A stretch of DNA of 64,000 nt from contig NZ_CAJXJS010000005.1 of assembly GCF_913055165.1 (NCBI RefSeq), positions 1 through 64,000 on the forward strand. The letters run 5' to 3'. This document shows positions 1 through 8,661 of the stretch, one piece after another. Below the pieces are notes generated by a model that was not told where the DNA came from, did no database searches, and saw only the letters and a program-made list of their open reading frames with translations. The first letter of the stretch is position 1; each line of letters begins with the position of its first letter. The stretch comes from an uncultured Devosia sp. (GTDB lineage Bacteria; Pseudomonadota; Alphaproteobacteria; Rhizobiales; Devosiaceae). The position numbers and the translations under genes were made by a program.

Positions 1-2273
1 AAACCATTGCCCCCCGCATCACCGCGGCCACCAGCGCCATTTCGTCCGATGTGGAAAGCACGGCCAACCGCATGGACACCGCCGTCCGCAGCGCCCTCGA
101 GCAGATCCGTATGGCCGCCAGCAATATCGACCAGCTGGTGTCGGTGAAGGCTGTCGGCGCCGCCGATGCCATCGAAGAGCGCCTGACCACCATCAACCAG
201 TCGGTCGAGACGCACACCAGCCAGTTCGCCAGCCTGGTCATTGAGAAGTCGGCACAGCTGCAGAATGCCCTGGCCAGCCACGGCAATTTGCTGCGCGATG
301 CATTGAGCGAGAATGCCCGCGAAGCCGAAGAGATCATGTCGGTCTCCACCACGCGCATCCTCAGCGACGTCACCAACGCCCTTAACAAGCTCAACGACTC
401 CAACCTGCTGCTGCAGCGGGTGCTGGACGCGTCCACCGCCAATCTGGCGAGCCTGGAAACCAGCGTCGCCCAGCAGACGGCCAATTACTCCAGCACCATG
501 CGCGAGGCCATGGGCCAGACCGAACAGGCCGGCAACATGGTCACCCAGCATGTCGGCGCTCTGCAGAATACCATCCGCAGCATGGTCGATGAGTTCTCTT
601 CCATTCTGGGTCGCCTCGATGCAGAGGCCGCAGGCATCAATCAGGCTGCTCAGACCCTCGACGCATCCAGCTCCATGGCACTGGAGAACCTGGAAGACCG
701 CCGCGGTGCCATGGATGCGCTGGCGCAGAGCTTTGCCGCCCGCGCCGACGATATCGATGGCCGCATGCGCCTGTTCGCCCAGTCCATCGCCGACACGGTC
801 AACGACACCGAACGCCGCCTGATCGGCGCCCGCCGCGCCATGGACGAGGCGCTCAACGCCACGACCCACTCAGTCACCGACGCCCTGAGCCAGACCACGG
901 CCACCGTCACCCAGGCGCTCGAGCAGAACGCAAGCAGTGTCAATGACGCGCTCTATGCCAATAACGAGCGCTTCTCGACCACGCTGCAAAGCAATGTCTC
1001 GCAGATGGACAGCGCCGTTCAGCGCGCTGCCGAGGCGGCCGCCGCCGCTCTCAACCAGACCTCGAATTCGGTGCGCATGGCGCTGAGCGAACAATCCAGC
1101 CAGGTCAATGCTGCGCTCGAGGACAATGCCAACCGCGTCAGCGATGTTCTGGCCTCCACTGCCGGCAGCGTCACCGACGTGCTCACTTCGACCACCAGCA
1201 CCCTGGCCGACACCATCTCGGATTCGACCAGCTCGGTGCGCAACGCCATCGCTTCCAATACCGGCCAGCTGCGCCGCGCGCTGGACGAAACGACCGGCGA
1301 AGTCACCGGCAAGCTGGGCGAGTTCCATGAGGTTGCCGATAGCGAAGGCCGCCGGGCCAACCAGGCCCTGCAGGAAGCCCAGCAACGCATGGTCGCCGAA
1401 ATGCAGCGCGCCATCGAGGAAGCCACCCAGCGCTTCGCTGACACCGCCCGCGCCATGCGCGAGACGGCTCGTGAAGTGGGCACCGAACTCGAATCCACCC
1501 GCGCCGAACTGGCCCGTGGCGTCAACGAGCTGCCCGAGGAAACCCGCGCCAGCGCCGCCGCCATGCGCCGCGTCGTGGCCGAACAGATCGAAGCGCTCAG
1601 CGAGCTCAATGCCATCGTGCGTTCGCAGCCGGCCAGCCATGACCTGACAGACCGCCGCGCCCCCCAGCGGGCATCGCGCCAGCCAGAGCCGCCGGCCTAT
1701 CAGCCGCCTCCGCGTCAGCCCGAGCCGGCCCGCGAGACCTATCGGGCCGAGCCGCCGCGCCAGACGCTGGTTGATCCGATCCGTGCCAGTGCCGTGATCG
1801 AACAGCCCGCTCCGGCGCCCACGCCAGCCCCTACCCCTGCCCCGGCACCCCGCCAGGCGGCCGAAGCCGAAGGCGGTGGCTGGTTGCGCGATGTGCTGCG
1901 CAATGCCTCCGCCAAGCAGGCGGGCGGCGCTGCGCCGCAGGCCCTGTCCGGCCTGACCGAGGAAATTGCCCGCTCGATCGACGACGCCGCGCTGAGCGAG
2001 GCCTGGGCGCGCTACCAGGCCGGCGAGAGCAATGTCTTCACGCGCCGCATCTATACGCTCACCGGCCAGGGCACCTATGACGAAGTGCGCAAGCGCATCC
2101 AGCGCGAACCCGACTTCGCCCGCACCGCCCAGGCCTATATGAGCGAGTTCGAACAACTCCTCAAACGCGCCGCCGCCGGCCCCAACCCGGCCGCCGAAAC
2201 CCGCGAATATCTGCTCTCGGACAAGGGCAAGGTCTACACCACCCTCGCCCACGCCAGCGGCCGGTTGAACTGA
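1..2273 (+). CDS. C-terminal part of a giant coiled-coil polar-growth protein (GPR/RgsE-like), 5' partial
   Basis: The reading frame is open from the first base, so the gene starts upstream of the window; about 757 codons are visible. Most of it is low-complexity amphipathic helix rich in Ala, Ser, Thr, Gln and Asn, with repeated units of the type SVTDVL, SVRNAI and QVNAAL and almost no Pro or Cys. A Pro/Ala linker follows (PAPTPAPTPAPAP, window bases about 1816-1850). The gene ends in a compact domain with WARYQAGESNVFTRRIYT and a final GKVYTTLAHASGRLN. This architecture, an apolipoprotein A1/A4/E-like helix array plus a conserved C-terminal domain, is that of the growth-pole ring protein GPR of Agrobacterium and RgsE of Sinorhizobium, which organise unipolar growth in Hyphomicrobiales. 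The family assignment is from memory of those proteins. Some generic kinesin-like or Apo-like coiled-coil protein is the alternative. Confidence 0.65.
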   Translation, partial: TIAPRITAATSAISSDVESTANRMDTAVRSALEQIRMAASNIDQLVSVKAVGAADAIEERLTTINQSVETHTSQFASLVIEKSAQLQNALASHGNLLRDALSENAREAEEIMSVSTTRILSDVTNALNKLNDSNLLLQRVLDASTANLASLETSVAQQTANYSSTMREAMGQTEQAGNMVTQHVGALQNTIRSMVDEFSSILGRLDAEAAGINQAAQTLDASSSMALENLEDRRGAMDALAQSFAARADDIDGRMRLFAQSIADTVNDTERRLIGARRAMDEALNATTHSVTDALSQTTATVTQALEQNASSVNDALYANNERFSTTLQSNVSQMDSAVQRAAEAAAAALNQTSNSVRMALSEQSSQVNAALEDNANRVSDVLASTAGSVTDVLTSTTSTLADTISDSTSSVRNAIASNTGQLRRALDETTGEVTGKLGEFHEVADSEGRRANQALQEAQQRMVAEMQRAIEEATQRFADTARAMRETAREVGTELESTRAELARGVNELPEETRASAAAMRRVVAEQIEALSELNAIVRSQPASHDLTDRRAPQRASRQPEPPAYQPPPRQPEPARETYRAEPPRQTLVDPIRASAVIEQPAPAPTPAPTPAPAPRQAAEAEGGGWLRDVLRNASAKQAGGAAPQALSGLTEEIARSIDDAALSEAWARYQAGESNVFTRRIYTLTGQGTYDEVRKRIQREPDFARTAQAYMSEFEQLLKRAAAGPNPAAETREYLLSDKGKVYTTLAHASGRLN

Positions 2274-2293
2274 TCGCCATTGCCGAAATCAAC

Positions 2294-2327
2294 AAGGGCC
2301 CCGGAGCGTTCAGGGGCCCTTTTTCTT
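2294..2327 (+). terminator. Rho-independent terminator of the coiled-coil gene
   Basis: A 9-bp perfect stem (AAGGGCCCC at 2294-2302 with GGGGCCCTT at 2313-2321) and a 10-nt loop run straight into a T-rich tract, 20 bases after the stop codon. The next gene lies on the other strand, so the stem may also stop transcripts coming from it. Confidence 0.85.
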
Positions 2328-2387
2328 GGTGCCAATTGTCTGGCAGTAGCTGGTCGATAAACGATGCCGACCTCGCTCCGCCCGGAC

Positions 2388-2963
2388 CTACTCGACCGCC
2401 GCTCCCGGCTCGACGACGGCGCAGGCAATGCGGTTGCCCGAATTGCCGGACGGATCGCTCATCTGGTCGTCAGCGCCTTCGTGGATGACAATGGCCGTGC
2501 CGTCTTCATCGAAGAGAGAGCCTTCCTCACCCTGGGTCAAGGTTACGCGGTCTGTGGTCAGGTCCACCCTGACGGTGCCGTCCTCGCCGGCCGTCACATT
2601 GGGCATGTCGCCCAGATGCGGCCCTTCCGGGTTATCAAGGCCGTGCTGCATGTCAGTCGGATTGAAGTGGGAACCGGCGCTTTCGAAACCACTCGAGGCA
2701 TCGCACTCTCCGGTTTGATGGAAGTGGAAACCGTGCTGACCGGGCGAGAGATCACGCAGCCCGCCAGCCAGTGTGACGCTGCCATCCTCATTGGGTGTCA
2801 GAGTAACAGAACCCAGCTCATTGCCGTCGGCCCCGACAAAAACGGCAAGGGCACTTTCTCCGCCCAAGGCGTCAGCGCCGCCTTGAGAGGCGTCGTCCTG
2901 CCCCATGGCCGGCGTGGCAAGTGCGAATGCAAGGAGCGAGATCAGGTGAAGCTTGGTTCGCAT
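2388..2963 (-). CDS. sodC: Periplasmic Cu/Zn superoxide dismutase
   Basis: The 191-aa product converts superoxide to O2 and H2O2 in the periplasm. A Sec signal peptide ends near residue 21 (ATPAMG|QDD). The metal-binding pattern is complete: GFHFHQTGEC carries the first two copper histidines and a disulfide cysteine, GSHFNP the bridging histidine, HGLDNPEGPHLGDMPNV the zinc ligands, and IVIHEGADDQMSDP the last copper histidine. RIACAVV supplies the second disulfide cysteine. The length is normal for bacterial SodC with a short N-terminal extension. AAAGGA lies 8 nt before the ATG. The gene is monocistronic. An EcfG-type promoter sits about 45 bases upstream, which suggests general-stress control. 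Confidence 0.95.
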   Translation of the reverse strand: MRTKLHLISLLAFALATPAMGQDDASQGGADALGGESALAVFVGADGNELGSVTLTPNEDGSVTLAGGLRDLSPGQHGFHFHQTGECDASSGFESAGSHFNPTDMQHGLDNPEGPHLGDMPNVTAGEDGTVRVDLTTDRVTLTQGEEGSLFDEDGTAIVIHEGADDQMSDPSGNSGNRIACAVVEPGAAVE

Positions 2964-3004
2964 GAGAAGGTCCTTTCGTGTGTTGCGAAGTGACGCTGTT
3001 CAGC

Positions 3005-3029
3005 AACGATCAGCACCCACCCATGTTCC
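3005..3029 (-). promoter_or_regulatory. EcfG-type general stress promoter of sodC
   Basis: On the minus strand GGAAC (3025-3029) and CGTT (3005-3008) are separated by exactly 16 bases. This matches the GGAAC-N16/17-CGTT consensus of the alphaproteobacterial general stress sigma factor EcfG. The -10 element ends 42 bases before the sodC start codon, giving a leader of about 35 nt. The match and its position are seen in the sequence; sigma-factor use is inferred. Confidence 0.65.
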
Positions 3030-3129
3030 TCCACTCACGACGATTAGCCCATGACACAGATCGCGACCTGCTCCGGCGGTTCCATAAACCCGGCCCGCCG
3101 CCTTCCTTAAACATCCACACCCACCAGCT

Positions 3130-3243
3130 GTCACCCCGGGTCCGCCCCAGGGGCCAATCCAGAGATGGCGCGCGGCGGACACAACAGGCGCGCGACACAC
3201 TTGGCGTCACCTCAGGATGGGCTCCGGCTTTCGCCGGGGTGAC
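3130..3243. repeat. 114-bp intergenic element with 10-bp perfect terminal inverted repeats
   Basis: GTCACCCCGG at 3130-3139 is perfectly complementary to CCGGGGTGAC at 3234-3243. The inside is GC-rich and partly self-complementary (CTCCGGCTTTCGCCGGGG at 3221-3238). The form resembles the small palindromic elements scattered between alphaproteobacterial genes. No second full copy was noticed in this window. Confidence 0.5.
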
Positions 3244-3529
3244 AGCCGGTGATGGCGAATGGGTTTGGGATCACCCCACCCGTCCTTTTATCCCCGGTGC
3301 CAAATCCTCCCGCATAATCCCCTCATTCCTCTCGCGATAGGGCGGCCTGCAGCGACCAGTGGCGGGAGGGAAAGCCGGGCATGGGGCAGTCGCGTGCCGT
3401 CATGGTCTGGGGGTCGGTCGGTGAGAGTTCGAGCCTGCTGCTGGTTCTTACCAGTAGCTGAAAGCGGGTGCCCAAGGGGTGGCCGCGCCGGACAGCCTTC
3501 CAAGTTATCCCCTATCGAGAAATCCCGGC

Positions 3530-3588
3530 GTTCCGAGACGGTTTTCGTCTCAGTTTTTTAGTTTCAGGGACGAAGACCGTCTCGGGAC
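3530..3588. repeat. Strong imperfect hairpin in the sodC-sorC intergenic region
   Basis: Left arm 3533-3549 and right arm 3569-3585 pair at 16 of 17 positions, the exception being a G-T pair, and the pairing extends outward with few mismatches. The 19-base loop is T-rich (AGTTTTTTAGTTT). It lies about 100 bases past the end of the SorC gene. It lacks a 3' U-tract in either direction, so it is not a standard terminator. Apart from this hairpin, the 3130-3243 element and the sodC promoter, I see nothing coding or structured in 2964-3685. Confidence 0.5.
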
Positions 3589-3685
3589 TCCGCTCTTTTC
3601 GTCAAAACCGGAGACGCCTGCGTCGACCGGGGCATCAACGCGTGGCCTTACCAGTGGAGGTGGACATGCACGAACGATCGTGCTG

Positions 3686-4639
3686 CTACGCCAGCAGCAA
3701 TTCAGCCGTTTGCTCGTCGGTGATCAGGCCATTGGCCAGGCGCCGCGTGAGCGCGGCGCGGATGGCGGCGGCCTTGGCTGGGCCCATGGCGAGGGCAATG
3801 ACGCGGCCATTCTCGCGGCTGGGAATGGGCGCGGAGGCCACCCGGTCATTGGTCTGGCCCTCGATCAGCTTGCCTTCGGCATCGAACACCCAGCCGCAGA
3901 TTTCGCCCACGGCGCCGGCCTTCTGCAGCGCCTTGTGTTCGGCTTCGGAGATGAAGCCGTCGAGCAGTAGTGGCGCATCCGGTCCCAGATGGCCGATGCC
4001 GACAAAGGTGATATTGGCGCGGGCCGCGAGATCCAGCGTCGAGGCGATCATGGGCTGGGAGTGGAGCATTTCGCGCTCCTTGGCCGAGGAAGCGATGACC
4101 GGCAGGGGCATGGGAAAGCTGCGTGCCTTGACCGTGTCGGCCACGTTGAAGATGACGTTGTAGAACGCGGCGGAACCGTCTGGGGCGATATTGCCGGTCA
4201 ACGACACTACGGTGTGGTGCGGGCAATCCATGGGCTGGAGCTGTTCGATGGCGGCCTTGAGCGTGCGCCCGGTACCAATGGCAATAATCACCGGGTCCGG
4301 GCTGCGCAGGCACCTCTCGATCTCCGCGGCTCCGGCCTCGGCAATGCCGATTGTGGTCGAGGAACTGCCAGGGTCAGACGGCACGACTTCGCAATGGTCG
4401 AGCGCGTAGCGGCTGCGCAGCCGTTCGGCCAGGTCCAGGCAATGGCCGATGGGATGATCGAGCCGCACCTTGATCAGGCCCTCGCTGACCGAGAGCGACA
4501 CCAGGCGTTGCGCCGACTGGCGGGAAATGCCCATCTTGGCGGCGATCTCTTCCTGAGTGTTGCCGGCGACGTAGTAGAGCCAGCCAGCGCGGGCGGCATC
4601 GTCCAGCCGGGTCGCGGAATTGTCGTTGCGCGCAGCCAT
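3686..4639 (-). CDS. SorC-family sugar-responsive transcriptional regulator
   Basis: The product has 317 aa. An N-terminal helix-turn-helix covers about residues 27-55 (NTQEEIAAKMGISRQSAQRL), followed by a SorC/DeoR-type sugar-phosphate-binding domain with the family signatures VIIAIGTGRTLKAAI and ITFVGIGHLGPDAPLL. Members bind phosphorylated sugars or polyols and control uptake or catabolism operons. GGAAGAGGA precedes the ATG. The gene lies 67 bp downstream of the GntR gene on the same strand and probably shares its transcript. Both regulators are divergent from the ChvE-GguAB operon, so one or both may control it. The effector cannot be read from the sequence. Confidence 0.85.
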   Translation of the reverse strand: MAARNDNSATRLDDAARAGWLYYVAGNTQEEIAAKMGISRQSAQRLVSLSVSEGLIKVRLDHPIGHCLDLAERLRSRYALDHCEVVPSDPGSSSTTIGIAEAGAAEIERCLRSPDPVIIAIGTGRTLKAAIEQLQPMDCPHHTVVSLTGNIAPDGSAAFYNVIFNVADTVKARSFPMPLPVIASSAKEREMLHSQPMIASTLDLAARANITFVGIGHLGPDAPLLLDGFISEAEHKALQKAGAVGEICGWVFDAEGKLIEGQTNDRVASAPIPSRENGRVIALAMGPAKAAAIRAALTRRLANGLITDEQTAELLLA

Positions 4640-4706
4640 GCGTCCTCTTCCTTTGCGGTAACAGGATTATTCCGATGCGGCTTTCACCTGCAAGGGCAAT
4701 GGCGCG

Positions 4707-5450
4707 TCATGATCGGGTCGGCCGTTCGGCCATGTTGGAGAGAGCGTTGCGGATGTCCCGCTCGGTGTCCTTGAGATGGAGGCGCATTGCTTCTCCTGCG
4801 GCGCGCGCATTGCCGGCACGAATGGCCTCGAGAATGCGTTGATGCCAGTCAATGGTATCAAGCAGCGTGTGGCCGCGATTGGCGTGACCCCGGCGGCTGA
4901 TCTGGATGCCGTGCCGAAGGGGTGCGGACATGGCCTCGAACAAATAGCCCAGAATGCGGTTGCCACTGGCCAGGGCCACCGCTTCATGGAAGCCGACATC
5001 GAAGTCGTGAAAGCGCCTGTCCGCTTCCGGATCGTCCGCCATGGCCGCTTCGGCGTTTTCGCGCATGCCCTGCAGGGCGCTCTCGATCGCAGCGATGCCG
5101 GCGCGATTGGCCCGCTTTGCGGCCAGCGTTGCACTTTGCACCTCCAGCGACAGCCGCACCTCGACCAAGTCGAACAGCCCCTTGGAGTCATTGTGCATCA
5201 TGGATGTCAGAAAGTCGGCGAAGGCGGCCCCGTCGGGCTCGCGCACCACGGCCTTGCGGCCGCGGGCCACCTCGAGCAGGCCGCGGCCCGCCAGGAGCTT
5301 GACCGCCTCGCGGACAGTGAGGCGACTGACCGCGTAGGTTTCGGCCAGCTCAGCCTCGCTTGGCAGGCTGGCGCCCGGCGTCAACTGGGTCAGAATCTGG
5401 CGGGCGAGGTCGTCCGCCACGACCTCAACTGCGCTGCCGCGCTCGGACAT
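4707..5450 (-). CDS. FadR-subfamily GntR transcriptional regulator (FCD domain)
   Basis: The 247-aa protein has a winged helix-turn-helix at about residues 10-75 (LPSEAELAETYAVSRLTVRE) and an all-helical FCD ligand domain with the metal-site pattern RRFHDFDVGFHEAVALASGN and, later, WHQRILEAIRAGNARAAGEAM. FCD regulators usually respond to sugar acids, hexuronates or other small carboxylates. AGGTAA lies 8 nt before the ATG. A 17-bp perfect palindrome sits 33 bases upstream of the start, as expected for autoregulation and possible control of the divergent chvE operon. Confidence 0.9.
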   Translation of the reverse strand: MSERGSAVEVVADDLARQILTQLTPGASLPSEAELAETYAVSRLTVREAVKLLAGRGLLEVARGRKAVVREPDGAAFADFLTSMMHNDSKGLFDLVEVRLSLEVQSATLAAKRANRAGIAAIESALQGMRENAEAAMADDPEADRRFHDFDVGFHEAVALASGNRILGYLFEAMSAPLRHGIQISRRGHANRGHTLLDTIDWHQRILEAIRAGNARAAGEAMRLHLKDTERDIRNALSNMAERPTRS

Positions 5451-5482
5451 CGAATTACCTGTTTGCTAACGACGCTCACCAA

Positions 5483-5499
5483 AAGGTATCAGATACCTT
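5483..5499. promoter_or_regulatory. GntR/FCD-type operator palindrome
   Basis: AAGGTATC-A-GATACCTT is a perfect dyad of two 8-bp arms around one base. GGTATC/GATACC half-sites are typical of FCD-GntR regulators. It lies 33 bp upstream of the gntR gene and about 400 bp upstream of chvE. Binding by the adjacent regulator is inferred. Confidence 0.7.
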
Positions 5500-5751
5500 C
5501 ATTGCGCCATGACCTGCAATGAGGTGCATGGTTGAAGCTCCTCCCAGAGCGAGGCGCACCATAATTGCGTCCGAACTACCCTGCAAGTAGGCCTTGAACT
5601 TTATTGCATGAGTCGAAAAATATGCGGGTGGACGCGACTCTCCGCTTTACAGTCCTATCTGATTATCCTAGCTTTCGGCGCGTGGGCTTGGGAGAGTCCA
5701 TGGCGGCAGCATTGTCGTCCATGCCGGAGGATTTCATGTAGTTCCATGCGG

Positions 5752-5769
5752 CAATGCCTTCGGGCATTG
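5752..5769 (+). promoter_or_regulatory. UUCG-tetraloop hairpin in the chvE leader region
   Basis: CAATGCC-TTCG-GGCATTG is a 7-bp perfect stem with a stable cUUCGg loop, followed by ACCCTTTC. It lies about 130 bases before the chvE start, in the 447-bp gntR-chvE intergenic region. It could be a leader structure or weak attenuator. Apart from this and the operator I see nothing firm in 5451-5897; no convincing -35/-10 pair stands out. Confidence 0.35.
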
Positions 5770-5897
5770 ACCCTTTCGGATGCGGCGCAAGCCGGTGGTC
5801 GAAGGTGCGGCTTTGAGGCCGGGCCCGGGCTGCCTGAACTTTCCGAACCCAACAGGCCAACAACAACCAATCTCGAAAGTTTTTAGGGAGTCGAGAC

Positions 5898-6974
5898 GTG
5901 AAGGTTCTCAAATCAATTGCGACGCTGTTCGCTGCGGGTGCGCTGGTCGCCACCGCCGTCACCGGCGCGTTTGCGCAGGACAAGGGACAGATCGGCATCG
6001 CCATGCCGACGCAGTCGTCGCTGCGCTGGATCTCGGACGGTAACGAGCTGAAGTCCGCGCTCGAAGGCATGGGCTACACCGTCGACCTGCAGTTCGCGGA
6101 AGATGATATCCCGAACCAGCTGGCCCAGATCGAAAACATGGTCACCAAGGGCGTGAAGGCTCTCGTGATTGCTTCGATCGACGGCACCACCCTTTCGGCC
6201 GTGCTGCAGCAGGCTGCCGACCAGGGCGTCAAGGTCATCGCCTATGACCGCCTGATCCGCGAAAGCGCCAATGTCGACTACTACACCACCTTCGACAACT
6301 TCCAGGTCGGTGTGCTCCAGGCCAACAGCCTGGTGAAGGGTCTTGAAGAGCGCTTCGGCGACCAGAAGCCCTGGAATGTCGAGCTGTTTGGCGGTTCGCC
6401 GGACGACAACAATGCCTTCTTCTTCTATGACGGCGCCATGGCCGTTCTGCAGCCGATGATCGACAGCGGTGACATCGTCATCAAGTCGGGCCAGATGGGC
6501 ATGGAACAGGTTGGTACCCTGCGTTGGGACGGTGCTGTTGCTCAGGCCCGCATGGACAACATTCTGTCGGCCAACTACTCGGACGGCAGCCGTGTCCACG
6601 GCGTGCTGGCTCCCTATGATGGCCTGTCTCGCGGCATCATCTCGTCGCTCCGCGGCGTTGGCTATGGCTCGGGCGACCTGAGCTGGCCGATCATCACCGG
6701 CCAGGACGCGGAAACCCCGTCGGTCAAGGCGATCATCGCCGGTGAGCAGTACTCGACCGTGTTCAAGGATACCCGCGAACTGGCCCAGTACACCGCTCAG
6801 CTGATCGACACCGTGCTGTCTGGCGAAGAGCCGGGCGGTCTGGACACCACCACCTATGACAATGGCGTCAAGGTTGTGCCCTCGATCCTGCTGACCCCGT
6901 ACGAAGTTGACATCACCAACTACGAAGAGCGCGTTGTCGCTTCGGGCTACATCAAGGCCGAAGAACTGCAGTAA
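5898..6974 (+). CDS. chvE: ChvE-like periplasmic multiple-monosaccharide-binding protein
   Basis: The 358-aa product carries a Sec signal peptide cleaved after residue 26 (TGAFA|QDKG). The mature part is a type I periplasmic-binding fold of the ribose/xylose family, with [17 protein letters not shown] at the start, [29 protein letters not shown] and [17 protein letters not shown]. This closely matches Agrobacterium ChvE, which binds glucose, galactose, arabinose and xylose and feeds the GguAB transporter. The start codon is GTG, chosen because AGGGAG lies 8 nt upstream and the signal peptide begins there. It is first in the chvE-gguA-gguB operon. Whether it also signals to a sensor kinase, as Agrobacterium ChvE does with VirA, cannot be told here. 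Confidence 0.92.
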   Translation: MKVLKSIATLFAAGALVATAVTGAFAQDKGQIGIAMPTQSSLRWISDGNELKSALEGMGYTVDLQFAEDDIPNQLAQIENMVTKGVKALVIASIDGTTLSAVLQQAADQGVKVIAYDRLIRESANVDYYTTFDNFQVGVLQANSLVKGLEERFGDQKPWNVELFGGSPDDNNAFFFYDGAMAVLQPMIDSGDIVIKSGQMGMEQVGTLRWDGAVAQARMDNILSANYSDGSRVHGVLAPYDGLSRGIISSLRGVGYGSGDLSWPIITGQDAETPSVKAIIAGEQYSTVFKDTRELAQYTAQLIDTVLSGEEPGGLDTTTYDNGVKVVPSILLTPYEVDITNYEERVVASGYIKAEELQ

Positions 6975-6991
6975 GCTGCATGACCGGTGAG

Positions 6992-7014
6992 GGGTCCCGC
7001 CGAGGCGGGGTCCC
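6992..7014 (+). terminator. Intercistronic hairpin between chvE and gguA
   Basis: GGGTCCCGCC (6992-7001) can pair with GGCGGGGTCCC (7004-7014) with one T-T mismatch and one bulged G, 17 bases after the chvE stop. Such stems after a binding-protein gene usually protect or partly terminate the transcript, so the binding protein is made in excess. Confidence 0.5.
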
Positions 7015-7128
7015 TTATTGGACAATTTCACCAGGCCCGCTGGCCGTCCTCGTGGCGACCAGCGGGCCGGGTTCACGAGGGGAAGCCCGAAGGAACCCGT
7101 TGTCGGTCACTGAAATGACAGGGTCAGC

Positions 7129-8661
7129 ATGACCAAGACCATTCTGGAGATGCGCAGCATCACCAAGACTTTCCCCGGCGTGAAGGCGCTGTCGGACGTC
7201 AATCTGGACGTGCGCGAGGGCGAGATTCACGCCATCTGCGGCGAGAACGGCGCAGGCAAGTCCACGCTGATGAAGGTGCTCAGCGGCGTTTATCCGTCGG
7301 GCTCCTATGAAGGGCAGATCATCTACCGGGGTGAAGAGCAGCACTTCAAATCGATCAGCGATAGCGAGCACAAGGGCATCGTTATCATCCATCAGGAACT
7401 GGCGCTGGTCCCGCTGCTTTCGATCGCCGAGAACATTTTCCTCGGCAATGAGCAGGCCAAGAACGGCGTCATCGACTGGGATGAGACCCGGGACGGCGCG
7501 CGCAAGCTGCTCAAGATGGTGGGCCTGAACGAAGACCCCGACACGCTGATCACCAATATCGGTGTGGGCAAGCAGCAGCTTGTCGAGATCGCCAAGGCGC
7601 TCTCCAAGCAGGTGCAATTGCTCATTCTGGACGAGCCGACCGCCTCGCTCTCGGAAAAGGACAGCCAGGCGCTGCTCGATCTGCTGCTTGAATTCAAGAA
7701 GCAGGGCATCACCTCGATCATCATCAGCCACAAGCTGAACGAGATTTCCCGTATCGCCGACCGCGTGACGGTCATCCGCGACGGCCGGGCCATCGAGACG
7801 ATGAACACCGAGGATATCACCGAGGACCGCATCATCACCTCCATGGTGGGTCGGGCCCTGAACGATCGCTATCCCCCGCGCACGCCCAAGGTTGGCGACG
7901 TGGTGCTGGAAGTGAAGAACTGGAATGTCTTCCATCCGCAGCATCGCGAGCGGCAGATCATCCGCGACGTCAACATCAATCTGCGCAAGGGCGAAGTGGT
8001 TGGCATTGCCGGGCTGATGGGGTCGGGACGCACCGAATTCGCCATGAGCCTGTTCGGTAAGTCCTATGGCCAGAAGATTTCCGGCGAGGTGTTCATCAAC
8101 GGCAAGAAGGTGGATACGTCCACGGTTGATAAGTCGATCCGTAACGGCATTGCCTATGCCACCGAGGATCGCAAGACCTACGGGCTCAACCTGATCGACC
8201 ACATCAAGCACAACACCACCATCGCCAATCTGATGGGCGTGTCGCGCTGGGGTGTGATCGACGATCTGGCCGAGCTCGACGCAGCCAATGATTATCGCAA
8301 GAAGACCAACATCCGGTCGTCCAGCGTCTATCAGGTGGTGGGCAATCTGTCGGGCGGTAACCAGCAGAAGGTCGTGCTCAGCAAGTGGCTCTACGCCAAT
8401 CCGGATGTGCTGATTCTGGATGAGCCGACGCGCGGTATCGACGTTGGCGCCAAATATGAAATCTACACGATCATCAACCAATTGGCCTCCCAGGGGAAAG
8501 CCATCCTGGTGATCTCCTCGGAAATGCCGGAGCTGCTCGGCATCACCGATCGTCTTTATGTTATGAATGAAGGCCGCATCGTGGGAGAAATGCCCACCAG
8601 CGACGCGAGCCAGGAAAAGATCATGCGCTCCATCGTGCGCGCCGAAGGAAAGGCATCATGA
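7129..8661 (+). CDS. gguA: GguA-type sugar ABC transporter ATP-binding protein (duplicated ATPase)
   Basis: The 510-aa protein has two fused ABC domains, as in RbsA, MglA and XylG. The first has Walker [10 protein letters not shown] near residue 40, a degenerate signature [14 protein letters not shown] and Walker [11 protein letters not shown]. The second has a modified P-loop region ([11 protein letters not shown]), a good signature [15 protein letters not shown] and Walker [15 protein letters not shown]. It energises import of the sugars bound by the adjacent ChvE. It follows chvE by 154 bp, with a hairpin between, and its stop overlaps the gguB start (ATGA). Confidence 0.93.
   Translation: MTKTILEMRSITKTFPGVKALSDVNLDVREGEIHAICGENGAGKSTLMKVLSGVYPSGSYEGQIIYRGEEQHFKSISDSEHKGIVIIHQELALVPLLSIAENIFLGNEQAKNGVIDWDETRDGARKLLKMVGLNEDPDTLITNIGVGKQQLVEIAKALSKQVQLLILDEPTASLSEKDSQALLDLLLEFKKQGITSIIISHKLNEISRIADRVTVIRDGRAIETMNTEDITEDRIITSMVGRALNDRYPPRTPKVGDVVLEVKNWNVFHPQHRERQIIRDVNINLRKGEVVGIAGLMGSGRTEFAMSLFGKSYGQKISGEVFINGKKVDTSTVDKSIRNGIAYATEDRKTYGLNLIDHIKHNTTIANLMGVSRWGVIDDLAELDAANDYRKKTNIRSSSVYQVVGNLSGGNQQKVVLSKWLYANPDVLILDEPTRGIDVGAKYEIYTIINQLASQGKAILVISSEMPELLGITDRLYVMNEGRIVGEMPTSDASQEKIMRSIVRAEGKAS

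Noticed and set aside
870-2252. 460-codon open frame antisense to the coiled-coil gene
   Set aside because: It is Gly/Ala/Arg-rich shadow translation of a GC-rich gene; the sense frame carries the recognisable C-terminal domain.
3400-3470. tRNA-like stretch with GAGTTCGAGCC and ACCA
   Set aside because: The T-arm stem does not pair and no acceptor or anticodon arm can be drawn.
7015-8481. 488-codon open frame opposite gguA
   Set aside because: Shadow of the sugar ATPase; the composition is what codon bias of the sense gene produces.
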